Assembly: GCF_010470675.1 (NCBI RefSeq)
Contig: NZ_VOIQ01000003.1
Coordinates: forward strand, 1 to 64,000
DNA: 64,000 nucleotides
Source of the DNA: Desulfovibrio sp. JC010
GTDB taxonomy: Bacteria; Desulfobacterota; Desulfovibrionia; Desulfovibrionales; Desulfovibrionaceae
Direction: 5' to 3'
Shown: in pieces, positions 50,548 to 60,057 of the stretch
Layout: each line of letters begins with the position of its first letter
Position numbering within the stretch: position 1 is the first letter of the stretch
Notes under the pieces: model-generated
What the model was told of the DNA's origin: nothing
Database searches by the model: none
What the model saw: the letters and a program-made list of their open reading frames with translations, nothing else
Position numbers and translations under genes: made by a program

Positions 50548-50586
50548 GTCGGCAACCCTGATCCTGGATCGTGTTTAGATGTCGTT

Positions 50587-50619
50587 TTGTAATACTGAAA
50601 GTATACGATTGTATTACAG
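50587..50619. repeat. Inverted pair of TTGTAATAC motifs
   Basis: TTGTAATAC (50587-50595) and TTGTATTACAG (50609-50619), downstream of the RHH-like gene. Same motif as at 50930 and 51025. Confidence 0.5.
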
Positions 50620-50628
50620 GAGTAAAAT

Positions 50629-50865
50629 CTATTTGATTTTACCATATTCGACTCTGGCTTCCCATATCATTTTGGCAATTCTCTTTCCCAAATCCAGCTG
50701 CCGGGTCTTGATCAGGGCTTCCGCTGCCTCGCGGTTGCCGTCCTGCTTCAACAATGTGGCAGATTCCAGGTCTCTGAGATAGTTCTCGAATTCCCGGATC
50801 AGTTTGGAAAGATTGAGAGTTTCCAGCTCCAGCGGCACTCTCACGGATTTAACTTTTCTGCTCAT
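50629..50865 (-). CDS. Small basic protein, possible ribbon-helix-helix regulator
   Basis: 78 residues. The start MSRKVKSVRVPLELETLNLS resembles the DNA-binding strand of an RHH protein, followed by two helices (KLIREFENYLRDLESATLLK, EAAEALIKTRQLDLGKRIAK). No family is recognised. The flanks are AT-rich and carry several copies of TTGTAATAC, which would suit a self-regulating DNA-binding protein. The gene is isolated and may come from a mobile element. Confidence 0.55.
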   Translation of the reverse strand: MSRKVKSVRVPLELETLNLSKLIREFENYLRDLESATLLKQDGNREAAEALIKTRQLDLGKRIAKMIWEARVEYGKIK

Positions 50866-50914
50866 TGTTTCTGCTTAACCTGCTTTGTTTTAGGGCATTC
50901 TTCTCCTATACGAG

Positions 50915-51044
50915 ACAAATGTCAATACATTTGTAATACAAAATGAAATAATGATTATGACAATGTTTAAACTAAATACTCATCTAATAAATGACGAAAA
51001 TAGTTTTTAATTAATGTTGAAATATAATACAAATGTAATACAAA
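50915..51044. promoter_or_regulatory. Cluster of TTTGTAATACAAA operators
   Basis: Upstream of the RHH-like gene: the perfect odd palindrome TTTGTA-a-TACAAA (50930-50942), overlapping the inverted repeat ACAAATG/CATTTGT (50915-50934), and the direct copies TAATACAAA (51025-51033) and TGTAATACAAA (51034-51044). Confidence 0.5.
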
Positions 51045-51126
51045 TAAGCGTCAGAAAAGATTTCAAATAAGTTTCAAAAAGTAAAAAACATTTAATTTTA
51101 GTCTGCTGGTAGGGAGTGGTCTAAGC

Positions 51127-52296
51127 TTATTCGAACCTGAAGGACTGGACTTCGGGCTCGGTGGCGGAGACAAAAGCCGGAAAAATGAACAAAGCAATGG
51201 CCGGGGCGTAAAGCAGGGGGCTGAAAAATCCGCAGACAACAATAGTCGTTAGCAAACCGCCCATCATGTTGGATGGGAAGCGTTTGTATAGTGAGGTGCC
51301 TGCTGCTGCGGCAAGACAGGGGCCGGCCAGCCCCCACGCGGTTAAGAGATGCAGCCAGAATGGGAGCACGTGGAAAAGATAGATGCCTGATCCGGTCCAG
51401 ATCTGCTGCTGTCCATGCCAGATGGTCCAGAGTGAGGCCGGGACATTGAGCGGCAGGGGGATGCTTAAGGGAAAGCCGCTGATGAGCAGTTCCGGATTGT
51501 TGGCGAAAAGCTCAAGGATGGAAAACCAGAGCCAGTAAGACGGCAGATCATACCTGTTCATGAAGGTCATTTCCTGAACCTCAAGGGACAGGTAATTGAA
51601 AATGAGCATGGCAAGAATGAGCAGGAATTTTTTTAATCCGCCCTTGGGTCCTGAAATGAGCAGGATTAGTACAGATCCGAGAATGGCATCCCTTCCCAGA
51701 GAGCAGAATATGCCGGAGAGAATGAGCAGCCGGGAGAAATTATTCTCCTCCGGATTATGCAGTGTGGCGCATAGTCCGGCCAGCAGAATGGGGCCGGTGG
51801 TAATCTGCATGCCGAACAGAGACGGTATTGCAGGCTGTTGCAACAGGAAAAAACGGCAGCCGAATTCCAGACAGATAAATAAGGCCAGCCAATTGGCCCA
51901 GAAGGATATCTGTTTCGGGCTGGGCGGGGGGTAAAGGTCCAGCCAGAGCATGGTTGCCAGCAGGAAGATCAGCGGCTTGCTTTCCATGAGCAGGGGCAGC
52001 TGATCCAGCAGGTGGCTGGCGTAGGGTGTGAAGTTGTTGAATGAAATCCAGGTGATGAGCAGGGCGGGTATTCCGGCCTTGAGCCAAAGCGGGAGGACGA
52101 GATTATTTTCGCCGCGCAGAATTTCCATGAGCAGTCCCAGCACTGCCAGTCCGGTAGCCAGAATCTCAGCCAGATTATCGGGCGCACCATATCCGCTCAA
52201 ACTGAAGGCTGCGAGGGTCAGCGGCAGTCCCAGTCCGAAAAGGGCAAGCGGGAACTCCGAGGCGGTGAGGGCTTTATTGTCTGAGCTCATTGGCAA
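51127..52296 (-). CDS. Polytopic membrane protein, O-antigen-ligase-like
   Basis: 389 residues with about eleven membrane helices. The layout (many short helices and one longer periplasmic loop near 230-330, with IWHGQQQIWTGSGIYLF) is like O-antigen ligase/polymerase proteins, but I see no firm motif. Gap of 53 bases to the upstream HdrD-like gene, with overlap of neither, so co-transcription is possible. Function not assigned. Confidence 0.55.
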   Translation of the reverse strand: MPMSSDNKALTASEFPLALFGLGLPLTLAAFSLSGYGAPDNLAEILATGLAVLGLLMEILRGENNLVLPLWLKAGIPALLITWISFNNFTPYASHLLDQLPLLMESKPLIFLLATMLWLDLYPPPSPKQISFWANWLALFICLEFGCRFFLLQQPAIPSLFGMQITTGPILLAGLCATLHNPEENNFSRLLILSGIFCSLGRDAILGSVLILLISGPKGGLKKFLLILAMLIFNYLSLEVQEMTFMNRYDLPSYWLWFSILELFANNPELLISGFPLSIPLPLNVPASLWTIWHGQQQIWTGSGIYLFHVLPFWLHLLTAWGLAGPCLAAAAGTSLYKRFPSNMMGGLLTTIVVCGFFSPLLYAPAIALFIFPAFVSATEPEVQSFRFE

Positions 52297-52349
52297 AGGT
52301 GTTACATGGATATGTCCGGGATTAGAAGGCCTGCAGTAAAAAAAAGTTA

Positions 52350-53468
52350 CTATCGGGCGGAAAACCGCAGGATCAGCCGATTCAAATAATTGAATGGAAA
52401 AGCCACCGGTTTGGGGATTCCTTTTCTTTTGACCATCAATATATCCAGAACATGGGCGGTGGGATAGTTGTAGCCGAGGAAATTAACGCACCCGGCACAA
52501 TAGGTGACCATGGGAACCCCGGTCCGGTGGGCTTCGGTGATCCGTTTGCGGGACCAGTTTTTGGCATATATCTTATTGTAAAACTGGGTTGCCCCGCCCT
52601 CTCCGCAGCACAGGGTTTTGGTGCGGTTGTGCTTCATTTCCACCACCCGTACCCCTACGGCTTTGAGCAGGGCGCGTACGTCCTTGTGCATTTCAGTTTC
52701 ATAGCGGGTTACGCAGGGATCGTGGACAGTCACTTCCTTGAGCTTGGGTCTGACCGGGGTGAAATTCAAGTATTTCAGTTTACGGTAAATGGAAACGATC
52801 TCAAGCTTGGTGTTGAATTCTTTAAAGGTCACATGACAATTGGGGCAGGCGGTGAGTATCTTTTTCACCCCCTTGCGCTCCAAATGGTGGACCAGCGTGG
52901 AAAGTCTCTCTTCGTGTCTGCTTTTCAGGCCGAGCATCTTTGAAGGCTTGGAGCAGCAGTTGAGAACCAGTCCCATGAGCGGGTCATTACGTTTCAGAAT
53001 TTTATAGGTGATTCTTGTGGAATCGGGATGCATGGCCGGGAGGGTGCAGCCCGGAAAGAATACGGTTGTACAGCCGTCGGGAATGAATTCACCTTTAAAT
53101 GGAAAGCGTCTGCCCAGTTTCTCATATTTAAGCAGGGGGGAGTGTTGTTCAAGTTTGAACAGCCCGTTGGCCTGCGCGTGGTTGCGCAGTTCCTTGAACA
53201 TGCGTTCCGGCTGTGCTGCAACGGGGCAGACTGCTGAGCACAGCCCGCAGGTGGAACAGTCGTACGACCTGATGGACAGGTTGTCGACATCGTCATCGGA
53301 GGCAAGCCCTTTCAGGGCAATGGAAACCGGGGAACCGCTTTCAGCCAGAAAGCGGCACAGGGTCATGCATTTACCGCAGTCAATGCATTCGTCAGCGGTG
53401 TGTTGCAGTTCTTTTCGCAGCAGTTTTGATACAGGCATAGTTGCGCTTGCCGTCCCGGCCTGCCGCAC
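52350..53468 (-). CDS. HdrD/GlpC-like Fe-S oxidoreductase
   Basis: 372 residues. The start is a GTG at 53468; an ATG ten codons on (53438) is an equal alternative and neither has a good Shine-Dalgarno. Two [4Fe-4S] motifs (ECIDCGKCMTLC and DCSTCGLCSAVCP) and two CCG domains (FFPGCTLPAMHP...NCCSKP and VHDPCVTRYE...LCCGEGG) are present. This is the cytosolic subunit type found in heterodisulfide reductase, lactate and glycerol-3-phosphate dehydrogenases. No flavoprotein or cytochrome b partner is adjacent, so the electron donor is unknown. Confidence 0.85.
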   Translation of the reverse strand: MRQAGTASATMPVSKLLRKELQHTADECIDCGKCMTLCRFLAESGSPVSIALKGLASDDDVDNLSIRSYDCSTCGLCSAVCPVAAQPERMFKELRNHAQANGLFKLEQHSPLLKYEKLGRRFPFKGEFIPDGCTTVFFPGCTLPAMHPDSTRITYKILKRNDPLMGLVLNCCSKPSKMLGLKSRHEERLSTLVHHLERKGVKKILTACPNCHVTFKEFNTKLEIVSIYRKLKYLNFTPVRPKLKEVTVHDPCVTRYETEMHKDVRALLKAVGVRVVEMKHNRTKTLCCGEGGATQFYNKIYAKNWSRKRITEAHRTGVPMVTYCAGCVNFLGYNYPTAHVLDILMVKRKGIPKPVAFPFNYLNRLILRFSAR

Positions 53469-53480
53469 TCATGGTGCTGA

Positions 53481-54053
53481 TTACGACAGAAGCTGGCAGC
53501 CCCAAATTTTAACCCGCTTGTTGACGTATTCAGTGCATTTCCCCTTAATGCGAACTTTAACGCCCGGCTTGAGGTTGCTGACAACCGGAATCTGGTCTTC
53601 GGTAAAATGACAGATCACTTCGGCGGTAAAATTGGAAATCCCTTTGAGTCCCACATGCAGATCGCCGAAACCCTTTGCAGAAACATCTACTATTTCCCCG
53701 GAAATTTCAATAACTTCGTTCTGGTACTTGCCGCTGGCCATGGTGTTGTTTTCGACAAAATCAATGTAGAGCTTGTAGGAGCCCACATGCAGCTTGGATT
53801 GAGCCAGTTTTACTTCATTGGCAATGCGCGCATGCCATGCCCCGAGGGTTTCTTTCTTGTGGGGAGCTACATTTTGGTGGGCGGTCGGCCCGAGTTTGAC
53901 AGTTTTCTGCAGATCCACCCGGTTGTTCAGGCTTCCGTTTGAGTCAAAGACATCGGCAACGACTTTTCCGTCCATTGAAATGTATATTTTAGCCCTGAGC
54001 CTTCCCATGGGGTCCGTTAAGTGAAATTCTTCCGCCTTGACGATGTTGGGCAT
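53481..54053 (-). CDS. OB-fold protein with tRNA_anti-like domain
   Basis: 190 residues. Residues about 108-190 (NEVIEISGEIVDVSAKGFGD, VSNLKPGVKVRIKGKCTEYV, KIWGCQLL) have the five-strand pattern of tRNA_anti-like OB-folds. The N-terminal half is unassigned. GGAGGG lies 6 bases before the ATG. It precedes the HdrD-like gene by 12 bases and is probably co-transcribed; no functional link is known. Confidence 0.65.
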   Translation of the reverse strand: MPNIVKAEEFHLTDPMGRLRAKIYISMDGKVVADVFDSNGSLNNRVDLQKTVKLGPTAHQNVAPHKKETLGAWHARIANEVKLAQSKLHVGSYKLYIDFVENNTMASGKYQNEVIEISGEIVDVSAKGFGDLHVGLKGISNFTAEVICHFTEDQIPVVSNLKPGVKVRIKGKCTEYVNKRVKIWGCQLLS

Positions 54054-54330
54054 TTCTTCCCTCCTTGAACTGCAGAAATACGGTTATGTAAGAATATACA
54101 ATTAAACGGTTCATCGGGTAAAAAAGCAAGGGATATTACAAGTAAATTTTTCCATGCGGACGATAAGTGTTTGTGATTTTCCAAAAAGTTGATATGAGTC
54201 TTCACTTGACTTGGGCAGATAAAAGCTTTAACAGACAACCCCTTTCTTTACGCAATTAGCTTAAGTCTCGAAAAGGTGGAGCTTTTAAGATTTTTGCGCG
54301 TAAAAATGCTTAGCCGGCGGAGTAAGAGAA

Positions 54331-55848
54331 TTGTTCGACAGCCTATCAGATAGACTTTCCGAAGCCTTTAAGAATTTCAAAGGGCAGGGACGGTTGGATG
54401 AGAAAAACATCCAGGCCGGTCTGCGCGAAGTGCGCCTTGCCCTTCTCGAAGCGGACGTAAACTACAAGGTCGTTAAAGATTTTGTGGAAAAGGTAAAGGA
54501 GCGCGCTCTCGGGCAGGAGGTCCAGAAATCCCTTTCTCCCGGACAGCAGGTAATCAAGGTCGTTAACGACGAGCTTACCGAGCTGCTCGGTGGCGAGCAG
54601 GAAGGACTTTCGCTCACCAAGGGCAAGCTTTCCAAAATAATGATGGTCGGCCTTCAGGGGTCCGGTAAGACCACTTCTTCAGCCAAGATTGCCTTGTATC
54701 TGCGGCGTAAGAAGTTCAAGCCCTACCTTGTCCCTGCCGACGTCTACCGTCCCGCTGCGATTGATCAGCTTCATGTGCTGGCCAAGCAGCTGGATATGCC
54801 GGCCTACCCGTCCACTACGGAAATGAACCCCGTGGACATCTGCCGTGACGCTATGGTCAAGGCGGAAGAAGCCGGATGTGATGTTCTGCTTTTCGATACA
54901 GCCGGGCGTCTGCATATTGATGAACCCCTGATGGAGGAACTTGCTTCCATCAAGGAAGAATGCACCCCGGATGAAATCCTTTTCGTGGCGGATGCGATGA
55001 CAGGGCAGGACGCTGTCAACGTAGCCTCCACCTTTGACGACAAACTTGATGTTACCGGTGTCGTCCTTACCAAAATGGATGGTGATGCCCGAGGCGGTGC
55101 GGCGCTCTCCATCAAATCAGTTACCGGTAAGTCAGTTAAGTTTGTCGGTATGGGTGAGAAGCTCAACGAGCTCGAACTCTTCTACCCGGACAGGGCCGCT
55201 TCAAGAATTCTCGGCATGGGGGATGTCCTTTCCCTGATCGAGAAAGCCCAGTCGGTGATGGATGAGGGAGAAGCTGAAGAGCTGACCGAGAAATTCCGCA
55301 AGGCAAAGTTTGATCTTGAGGATTTCCGCACCCAGATGCGCAGAATGAAGAAGATCGGTTCCATGGGGTCGATCATGAAAATGATCCCCGGACTCGGCGG
55401 GCTGACCAAGCAGCTCGGCGATATGGAGATCCCGGACAAGGAACTGAACAGGATAGAAGCCATCATCTCGTCCATGACCATGGAAGAGCGCAGGCAGCCC
55501 AAACTTATCAATCCCAGCCGCAGGCAGAGGATTGCCAAGGGTTCCGGCGTCAAGCTCGAAGAGGTCAATCAGATGCTCAAGAATTTTGAGCAGATGAGCA
55601 AGATGATGAAGAAAATGATGGGCGGAAAAGGTGGAAAGGGCAAAATGCCCAAGATGCCTAATATGCCCGGAATGCCCGGACTTGGTGGCGGTGCAGGAAT
55701 GCCGGGAATGCCCGGTATGGAAGGGCTCGAAGGTATGGAAGGAATGGGCGGAATGGTCCAGCCGACCAAGGCCAAGAGCAAAAAGACCCTTCAGGCCCGC
55801 AAAAAGAAAAAGCTTAAAAAGCAGGCCCGCAAGAAAAAGAAGAAATAG
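54331..55848 (+). CDS. ffh: Signal recognition particle protein Ffh (SRP54)
   Basis: 505 residues, starting at TTG 54331 with GGAG upstream; no ATG or GTG fits the conserved start FDSLSDRLSEAFKNFKGQGR. NG domain with P-loop GLQGSGKTTSSAKIA, DTAGRL and TKMDGDARGG for GTP hydrolysis, and an M domain from about 300. The M domain ends in an unusually long tail of MPGMPG-type repeats (about 435-480) and a Lys-rich end (KKKKLKKQARKKKKK). It binds signal peptides and SRP RNA and docks on FtsY. Head of the rpsP-trmD-rplS cluster. Confidence 0.97.
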   Translation: MFDSLSDRLSEAFKNFKGQGRLDEKNIQAGLREVRLALLEADVNYKVVKDFVEKVKERALGQEVQKSLSPGQQVIKVVNDELTELLGGEQEGLSLTKGKLSKIMMVGLQGSGKTTSSAKIALYLRRKKFKPYLVPADVYRPAAIDQLHVLAKQLDMPAYPSTTEMNPVDICRDAMVKAEEAGCDVLLFDTAGRLHIDEPLMEELASIKEECTPDEILFVADAMTGQDAVNVASTFDDKLDVTGVVLTKMDGDARGGAALSIKSVTGKSVKFVGMGEKLNELELFYPDRAASRILGMGDVLSLIEKAQSVMDEGEAEELTEKFRKAKFDLEDFRTQMRRMKKIGSMGSIMKMIPGLGGLTKQLGDMEIPDKELNRIEAIISSMTMEERRQPKLINPSRRQRIAKGSGVKLEEVNQMLKNFEQMSKMMKKMMGGKGGKGKMPKMPNMPGMPGLGGGAGMPGMPGMEGLEGMEGMGGMVQPTKAKSKKTLQARKKKKLKKQARKKKKK

Positions 55849-55920
55849 GTTTTTGTGGGCATTTGCTTGCAATTTATTAACGAACCACTTAATTTAAGAT
55901 TATATGGGGGAAAGTAGACA

Positions 55921-56157
55921 ATGGCTATTAAACTCAGACTGACCCGTATGGGCTCCAAAAAACGCCCTTTTTACAGAATCGTAGCAATCAACAGCGAAAC
56001 CAGACGTGACGGTCGTCCTCTGGACTTCTGCGGTTATTACAACCCCATGGTTGAGCCTGTTGAAGTGAAAATTGACAAGGAAAAAGTAGAGAAGTGGCTT
56101 GAGAGAGGCGCTGAGCCCAGCGATACCGTAAAATCTCTCCTCAAAGCTAATTCCTAG
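55921..56157 (+). CDS. rpsP: 30S ribosomal protein S16
   Basis: 78 residues. [20 protein letters not shown] is the diagnostic S16 start. Binds 16S rRNA and stabilises the 30S body. Shine-Dalgarno GGGGGAAAG before the ATG. Follows ffh by 72 bases. Confidence 0.98.
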   Translation: MAIKLRLTRMGSKKRPFYRIVAINSETRRDGRPLDFCGYYNPMVEPVEVKIDKEKVEKWLERGAEPSDTVKSLLKANS

Positions 56158-56235
56158 GGTTCGTATCTCGCCAGGTTCGAATTCTTCTTCACTACTCACG
56201 GTACACACTCGAAATCAGAAGCGGAGGTTGTTGGC

Positions 56236-56469
56236 ATGTTGAAGGATTTAGTAGAGTACATCGCGAAATCGCTTGTTGACAATCCGGATGAAGTAGTTGT
56301 CACCGAGATCGAAGGGGAGCAGACTTCCGTAATCGAACTCAAGGTCGCTAAAGAAGACCTCGGTAAGGTTATCGGTAAGCAGGGCCGCACCGCGCGTGCC
56401 ATGAGAACCCTGCTCGGTGCTGCATCAACCAAGGTGAGAAAACGCTCTGTTCTGGAAATTCTGGAATAG
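56236..56469 (+). CDS. khpA: KH-domain RNA-binding protein KhpA
   Basis: 77 residues of a single type II KH domain with the [15 protein letters not shown] loop for RNA. In other bacteria KhpA pairs with KhpB and affects cell-size control and sRNA binding. Conserved position between rpsP and rimM supports the call. Confidence 0.95.
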   Translation: MLKDLVEYIAKSLVDNPDEVVVTEIEGEQTSVIELKVAKEDLGKVIGKQGRTARAMRTLLGAASTKVRKRSVLEILE

Positions 56470-56503
56470 AAGCTAAACGAACCTGACCTGCCGGAAGGCT
56501 GCT

Positions 56504-57067
56504 ATGGAAATGCTTGTAGTTGCCGAGGTGGTCAAACCACATGGTCTCAGGGGGGAAGTCTGCATTGAATCCCATGCGGACTCCCCTTTTCTCTTCGACG
56601 AGGTCCCCTGTCTCTATCTGGCTAAGAAAGGACAGAAGCCCCGTCGTTTTGTTGTGCGCTCTTCACGGAAACATAAAGGGCGCATGCTCCTGACTTTCAA
56701 GGGAGTCGACGGTCGTGATGAGGCGGAAAGCCTGCGCGGCATGGAAGTGCTGGTGCGTGAAGCTGATCTTCCCGAATCCGGGGATGATGAAGTCTACATG
56801 TACGAACTGGAAGGCATGTCCGTCGAACTTGAAGACGGGACCGTGGTTGGAACCATCTCGAACTTTATTCTTGCCCCCGGGCAGGAAACATGGGTGATCT
56901 CTTCTTCAGAGGGTAAGGAAATTCTTTTTCCCGCTGTTGAAGAATTTGTATTGTCTGTTGATCTGGACGCTGAAAAGATTGTCGTCGACCCTCCTGAAGG
57001 GCTGCTCGATATCTATCTCGTCGAGAACAAAAAAGACAAGAAAGACAACGGGAAGAAAAAGAAATAG
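56504..57067 (+). CDS. rimM: Ribosome maturation factor RimM
   Basis: 187 residues. N-terminal RimM barrel (VAEVVKPHGLRGEVCIESHA) and a PRC barrel (EVYMYELEGMSVELEDGTVV). Assists 30S head assembly around S19. C-terminus is Lys-rich (NKKDKKDNGKKKK). 25 bases before trmD. Confidence 0.96.
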   Translation: MEMLVVAEVVKPHGLRGEVCIESHADSPFLFDEVPCLYLAKKGQKPRRFVVRSSRKHKGRMLLTFKGVDGRDEAESLRGMEVLVREADLPESGDDEVYMYELEGMSVELEDGTVVGTISNFILAPGQETWVISSSEGKEILFPAVEEFVLSVDLDAEKIVVDPPEGLLDIYLVENKKDKKDNGKKKK

Positions 57068-57092
57068 GCCAGAGCAGTTAAGGCTAAGTGCA

Positions 57093-58403
57093 GTGAAATT
57101 CAATTTAGTTACTCTTTTTCCGGAATTTTTTGATTCCCCGCTGTCGCACGGACTCATGGGTAAAGGCGTTGAAAAGGGCATTGTCTCTTTCAACAAGGTC
57201 GATCCCCGCGAGTTCACCACAGATAAACATAAATCCGTCGATGACCGTCCCTACGGCGGCGGGCCGGGCATGGTCATGTTTCTTGACCCTATTGCCAAGG
57301 CTCTGGACAGCGTAGGCATACGCCCGACTAAGGAAGGCGGTTGCCCCAAGGGTAAAAGGCTGATCATGCTTTCACCCAAAGGCAAACCCCTGACCCAGAA
57401 GCTGGCGGTGAAGCTTTCCAAGGAAGAGGAGCTGACCCTCGTCTGCGGAAGGTATGAAGGTATCGACGCCCGTTTTGATGATATTTTTCCCGTTGAACAG
57501 GTCTCCGTAGGAGATTTCGTGCTCAACGGGGGGGAAGCCGGGGCCATGTGCCTCATAGAAGCTGTAGCCCGTCTGCTGCCGGATTTTATGGGTCATGCCG
57601 AATCCGGTACAGAAGAAAGTTTTTCTTCCGGCCTGCTGGAGTATCCGCACTTTACCCGTCCTGCTGAATATGACGGGCTGAAAGTGCCGGAAGTACTCTC
57701 CTCAGGCAACCATGCTTTGATCGAAGAATGGAGAAGAAAAGAGTCTCTGGATGCAACCTTGGATGCGCGTCCGGAGCTTCTGGCCGAAGCAGAAGGGTTA
57801 AAAAAAGATGATGTGCGTTATTTGCGCACAATCCCCCGAAAACGTTTGGGAAAAAATCTTTATATGGCTCTTGTTCACTATCCCGTGCTAAATAAATTTG
57901 GAGAAAAAGCCGCTGTTTCTTTGACAAACCTCGATATTCACGATATGTCCCGCGTTTCCCGCTCTTACTCAATCAGCGGATTTTTTGCGGTGACTCCCAT
58001 CGAGGACCAGAAGAAACTGGCCGAGAGGATAATTTCCCACTGGACCTCGGGACCGGGTAGCAAGTTCAACCCGGACCGCGCCGCAGCTTTTTCCAAAGTA
58101 GGAGTAAAAGATTCCCTGCAAGATGTGGTGGAGCATATCGAGTCGGGAACGGGTAAGAAGCCGATATTGATAACCACGAGCGCACGGGGCGCAGGCAGCA
58201 CCACCATGAACAGGGTTCGTGAAATGCTGCAGGATAATCCCGTACTGCTGGTTTTCGGTACCGGACACGGGTTGGCTCCCGAAATTCTGGACATGGCAGA
58301 AGGCAGCTTACGGCCTATCAGGTTCATGGACGGATACAACCATCTATCAGTAAGAAGTGCGGTGGCGATCACGATCGACAGGCTGCTTAATGACGCCTGG
58401 TAG
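57093..58403 (+). CDS. trmD: TrmD tRNA (m1G37) methyltransferase fused to a second SPOUT domain
   Basis: 436 residues from the GTG at 57093 ([15 protein letters not shown], the standard TrmD start); a longer frame upstream runs into rimM. Residues about 1-245 are Trm[27 protein letters not shown] and [10 protein letters not shown], making m1G37 in tRNA to prevent frameshifting. Residues about 255-436 ([47 protein letters not shown]) match the SAM-dependent RNA methyltransferase family Methyltrn_RNA_4 (like Thermotoga TM1570). The fusion is nearly twice the normal TrmD length. Confidence 0.95.
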   Translation: MKFNLVTLFPEFFDSPLSHGLMGKGVEKGIVSFNKVDPREFTTDKHKSVDDRPYGGGPGMVMFLDPIAKALDSVGIRPTKEGGCPKGKRLIMLSPKGKPLTQKLAVKLSKEEELTLVCGRYEGIDARFDDIFPVEQVSVGDFVLNGGEAGAMCLIEAVARLLPDFMGHAESGTEESFSSGLLEYPHFTRPAEYDGLKVPEVLSSGNHALIEEWRRKESLDATLDARPELLAEAEGLKKDDVRYLRTIPRKRLGKNLYMALVHYPVLNKFGEKAAVSLTNLDIHDMSRVSRSYSISGFFAVTPIEDQKKLAERIISHWTSGPGSKFNPDRAAAFSKVGVKDSLQDVVEHIESGTGKKPILITTSARGAGSTTMNRVREMLQDNPVLLVFGTGHGLAPEILDMAEGSLRPIRFMDGYNHLSVRSAVAITIDRLLNDAW

Positions 58404-58449
58404 ATCCGCCTTCGGGTGCCGCAAAGAAATTTATATAAGGAGTAGCGAA

Positions 58450-58800
58450 ATGAGCAACGTAATTGCAAACATCGAACGCGAACAGATGCGTATTGATATG
58501 CCCGCTTTCAAAGCAGGCGACACTGTAAAGGTACACCTGCGTATTATCGAAGGTGAAAAGGAACGTATCCAGGTATTCCAGGGTGCTGTTCTGCGTTACC
58601 GTAAAGGTACCACCAACTCCACCTTCACCGTCCGCAAAATTTCCGACGGTATCGGCGTTGAGCGTGTTTTCCCCGTACACTCCCCCTACATCGAGCGTGT
58701 AGAGGTAGTTGCAGAAGGTAAAGTACGCCGCAGCCGCATCTACTACCTGCGCGGCCTCAAAGGTAAAGCAGCTCGCATCAAGTCCAAACAGGCTTGGTAG
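58450..58800 (+). CDS. rplS: 50S ribosomal protein L19
   Basis: 116 residues from the ATG at 58450 with AAGGAG upstream. [20 protein letters not shown] and [18 protein letters not shown] are conserved L19 blocks. Last ribosomal gene of the cluster before a terminator. Confidence 0.98.
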   Translation: MSNVIANIEREQMRIDMPAFKAGDTVKVHLRIIEGEKERIQVFQGAVLRYRKGTTNSTFTVRKISDGIGVERVFPVHSPYIERVEVVAEGKVRRSRIYYLRGLKGKAARIKSKQAW

Positions 58801-58874
58801 GCCACGAAGCATTTATGCTTCGCGGATACTCCCATCGGGCCTCGGGTCCGGCATGGGAACGCAATATTGTGTTG

Positions 58875-58921
58875 AAAAACCGTCATTCCCGGACTGTGAA
58901 GTTTGGGTATGACGGTTTTTT
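58875..58921 (+). terminator. Terminator of the ffh-rplS cluster
   Basis: AAAAACCGTCAT pairs with ATGACGGTTTTT (58909-58920) with an inner CCC/GGG pair; T-run follows. Confidence 0.8.
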
Positions 58922-58930
58922 GCTTTTTGA

Positions 58931-59018
58931 AGATGCCTTCGGCGACCCTGCCGGGGGCCTTAAACCCTTTTGCAAAAGGGTTTAAGAATCCCAAAACCTT
59001 TTGTTAGGGCTTCGCCGA
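58931..59018 (+). repeat. Modular intergenic repeat, copy 16 (type A)
   Basis: GATGCCTTCGGCGACCCTGC, hairpin CTTAAACCCTTTT/AAAAGGGTTTAAG, AATCCCAAAACC, TTAGGGCTTCGCCG. It ends 3 bases before the rnhB ATG, occupying its ribosome-binding region. Confidence 0.8.
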
Positions 59019-59020
59019 CT

Positions 59021-59674
59021 ATGTCTGAAAATATGTTGCCGGGGATGGAGACACAAAGTCTCATCACTGCCGGGATTGATGAAGCTGGGCGTGGCTGCCT
59101 TGCAGGGCCTGTTGTGGCTGGTGCTGTGATTCTGCCTGAAGAGTATGATTTGCCGGGGCTGACCGATTCCAAGAAGCTTGATGAAGCTGCGCGGGATCGG
59201 CTGGCGGTGGAGATTAAAGAGCAGGCTGTCTGCTGGGCTTTGGGTGTCTGCCGGGCGCAGGTGGTGGATCAGATTAATATTCTGCAGGCTACTTTCCGGG
59301 CCATGGGCCGTTCTGTCACTCATTTGAAGGTGCAGCCTCAGATGTTAATGGTGGACGGCAACAAGACCGTTCCTGTGCAGTATTTGGATGGTCTGTCCTG
59401 CAGGCAGGAAGCGGTTGTGAAGGGCGACCTGAAGATACCGGCAATTTCTGCGGCTTCCATTCTGGCCAAAACTTTTCGCGATAAGCTCATGGTGCAGCTT
59501 GCTAAACGGTATCCGGCTTATGGATTTGAAATTCATAAGGGGTACGGCACGAAAGTTCATCTGGAAGCACTTAAAGAACATGGCCCTTGCGCTGTGCACC
59601 GCATGACGTTCAAGGGAGTTCTTCCTGAAAAGAAGAAGCCCAGACAGGAGCGCATGTGTCTGCCCGGCATTTAG
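59021..59674 (+). CDS. rnhB: Ribonuclease HII
   Basis: 217 residues from the ATG at 59021, directly after the repeat; another in-frame ATG at 59033 is possible, and no Shine-Dalgarno is visible for either. Catalytic acids in [26 protein letters not shown] and [20 protein letters not shown]. Removes ribonucleotides and primers from DNA. Overlaps yraN by 19 bases. Confidence 0.95.
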   Translation: MSENMLPGMETQSLITAGIDEAGRGCLAGPVVAGAVILPEEYDLPGLTDSKKLDEAARDRLAVEIKEQAVCWALGVCRAQVVDQINILQATFRAMGRSVTHLKVQPQMLMVDGNKTVPVQYLDGLSCRQEAVVKGDLKIPAISAASILAKTFRDKLMVQLAKRYPAYGFEIHKGYGTKVHLEALKEHGPCAVHRMTFKGVLPEKKKPRQERMCLPGI

Positions 59675-60057
59675 AATTCGGGCAGGCGGGCGAAGATTAC
59701 GCGGTCCGCTTTCTGGAGAATCGCGGCTACTCCATCCGCCAGCGTAATTGGCGTTGGAAGCAGTGGGAGCTGGATATAATCTGTGAAAAGGGCGATGAAC
59801 TTATTTTCGTGGAAGTGAAGACCAGAAGGGGGCGCAACAGGATGTCCGGTATAGAGGCTGTGACTTCCGCCAAGCGCAAGAAACTGGTCAAGGCCGCCAC
59901 ACGTTATCTTTCGGCATTTGATTATTGGGACAAGCCCTGCAGATTTGATTTAATTATTGTAACCGACGACGGAACCGGATTCCGTGCGGAGCACATAGAA
60001 AATGCATTTGACCTCAACTCTATGGGTGGTGGCAACACCGCTTGGCAACCTTGGTGA
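59656..60057 (+). CDS. UPF0102 family protein YraN
   Basis: 133 residues. [21 protein letters not shown] and the nuclease-like E-x-D...E-x-K pattern [21 protein letters not shown] mark the UPF0102 family, a PD-(D/E)xK-like fold with no settled function. Overlaps rnhB (19 bases) and rsmI (56 bases), so the three are translated as a tight unit. Confidence 0.9.
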   Translation: MSARHLEFGQAGEDYAVRFLENRGYSIRQRNWRWKQWELDIICEKGDELIFVEVKTRRGRNRMSGIEAVTSAKRKKLVKAATRYLSAFDYWDKPCRFDLIIVTDDGTGFRAEHIENAFDLNSMGGGNTAWQPW

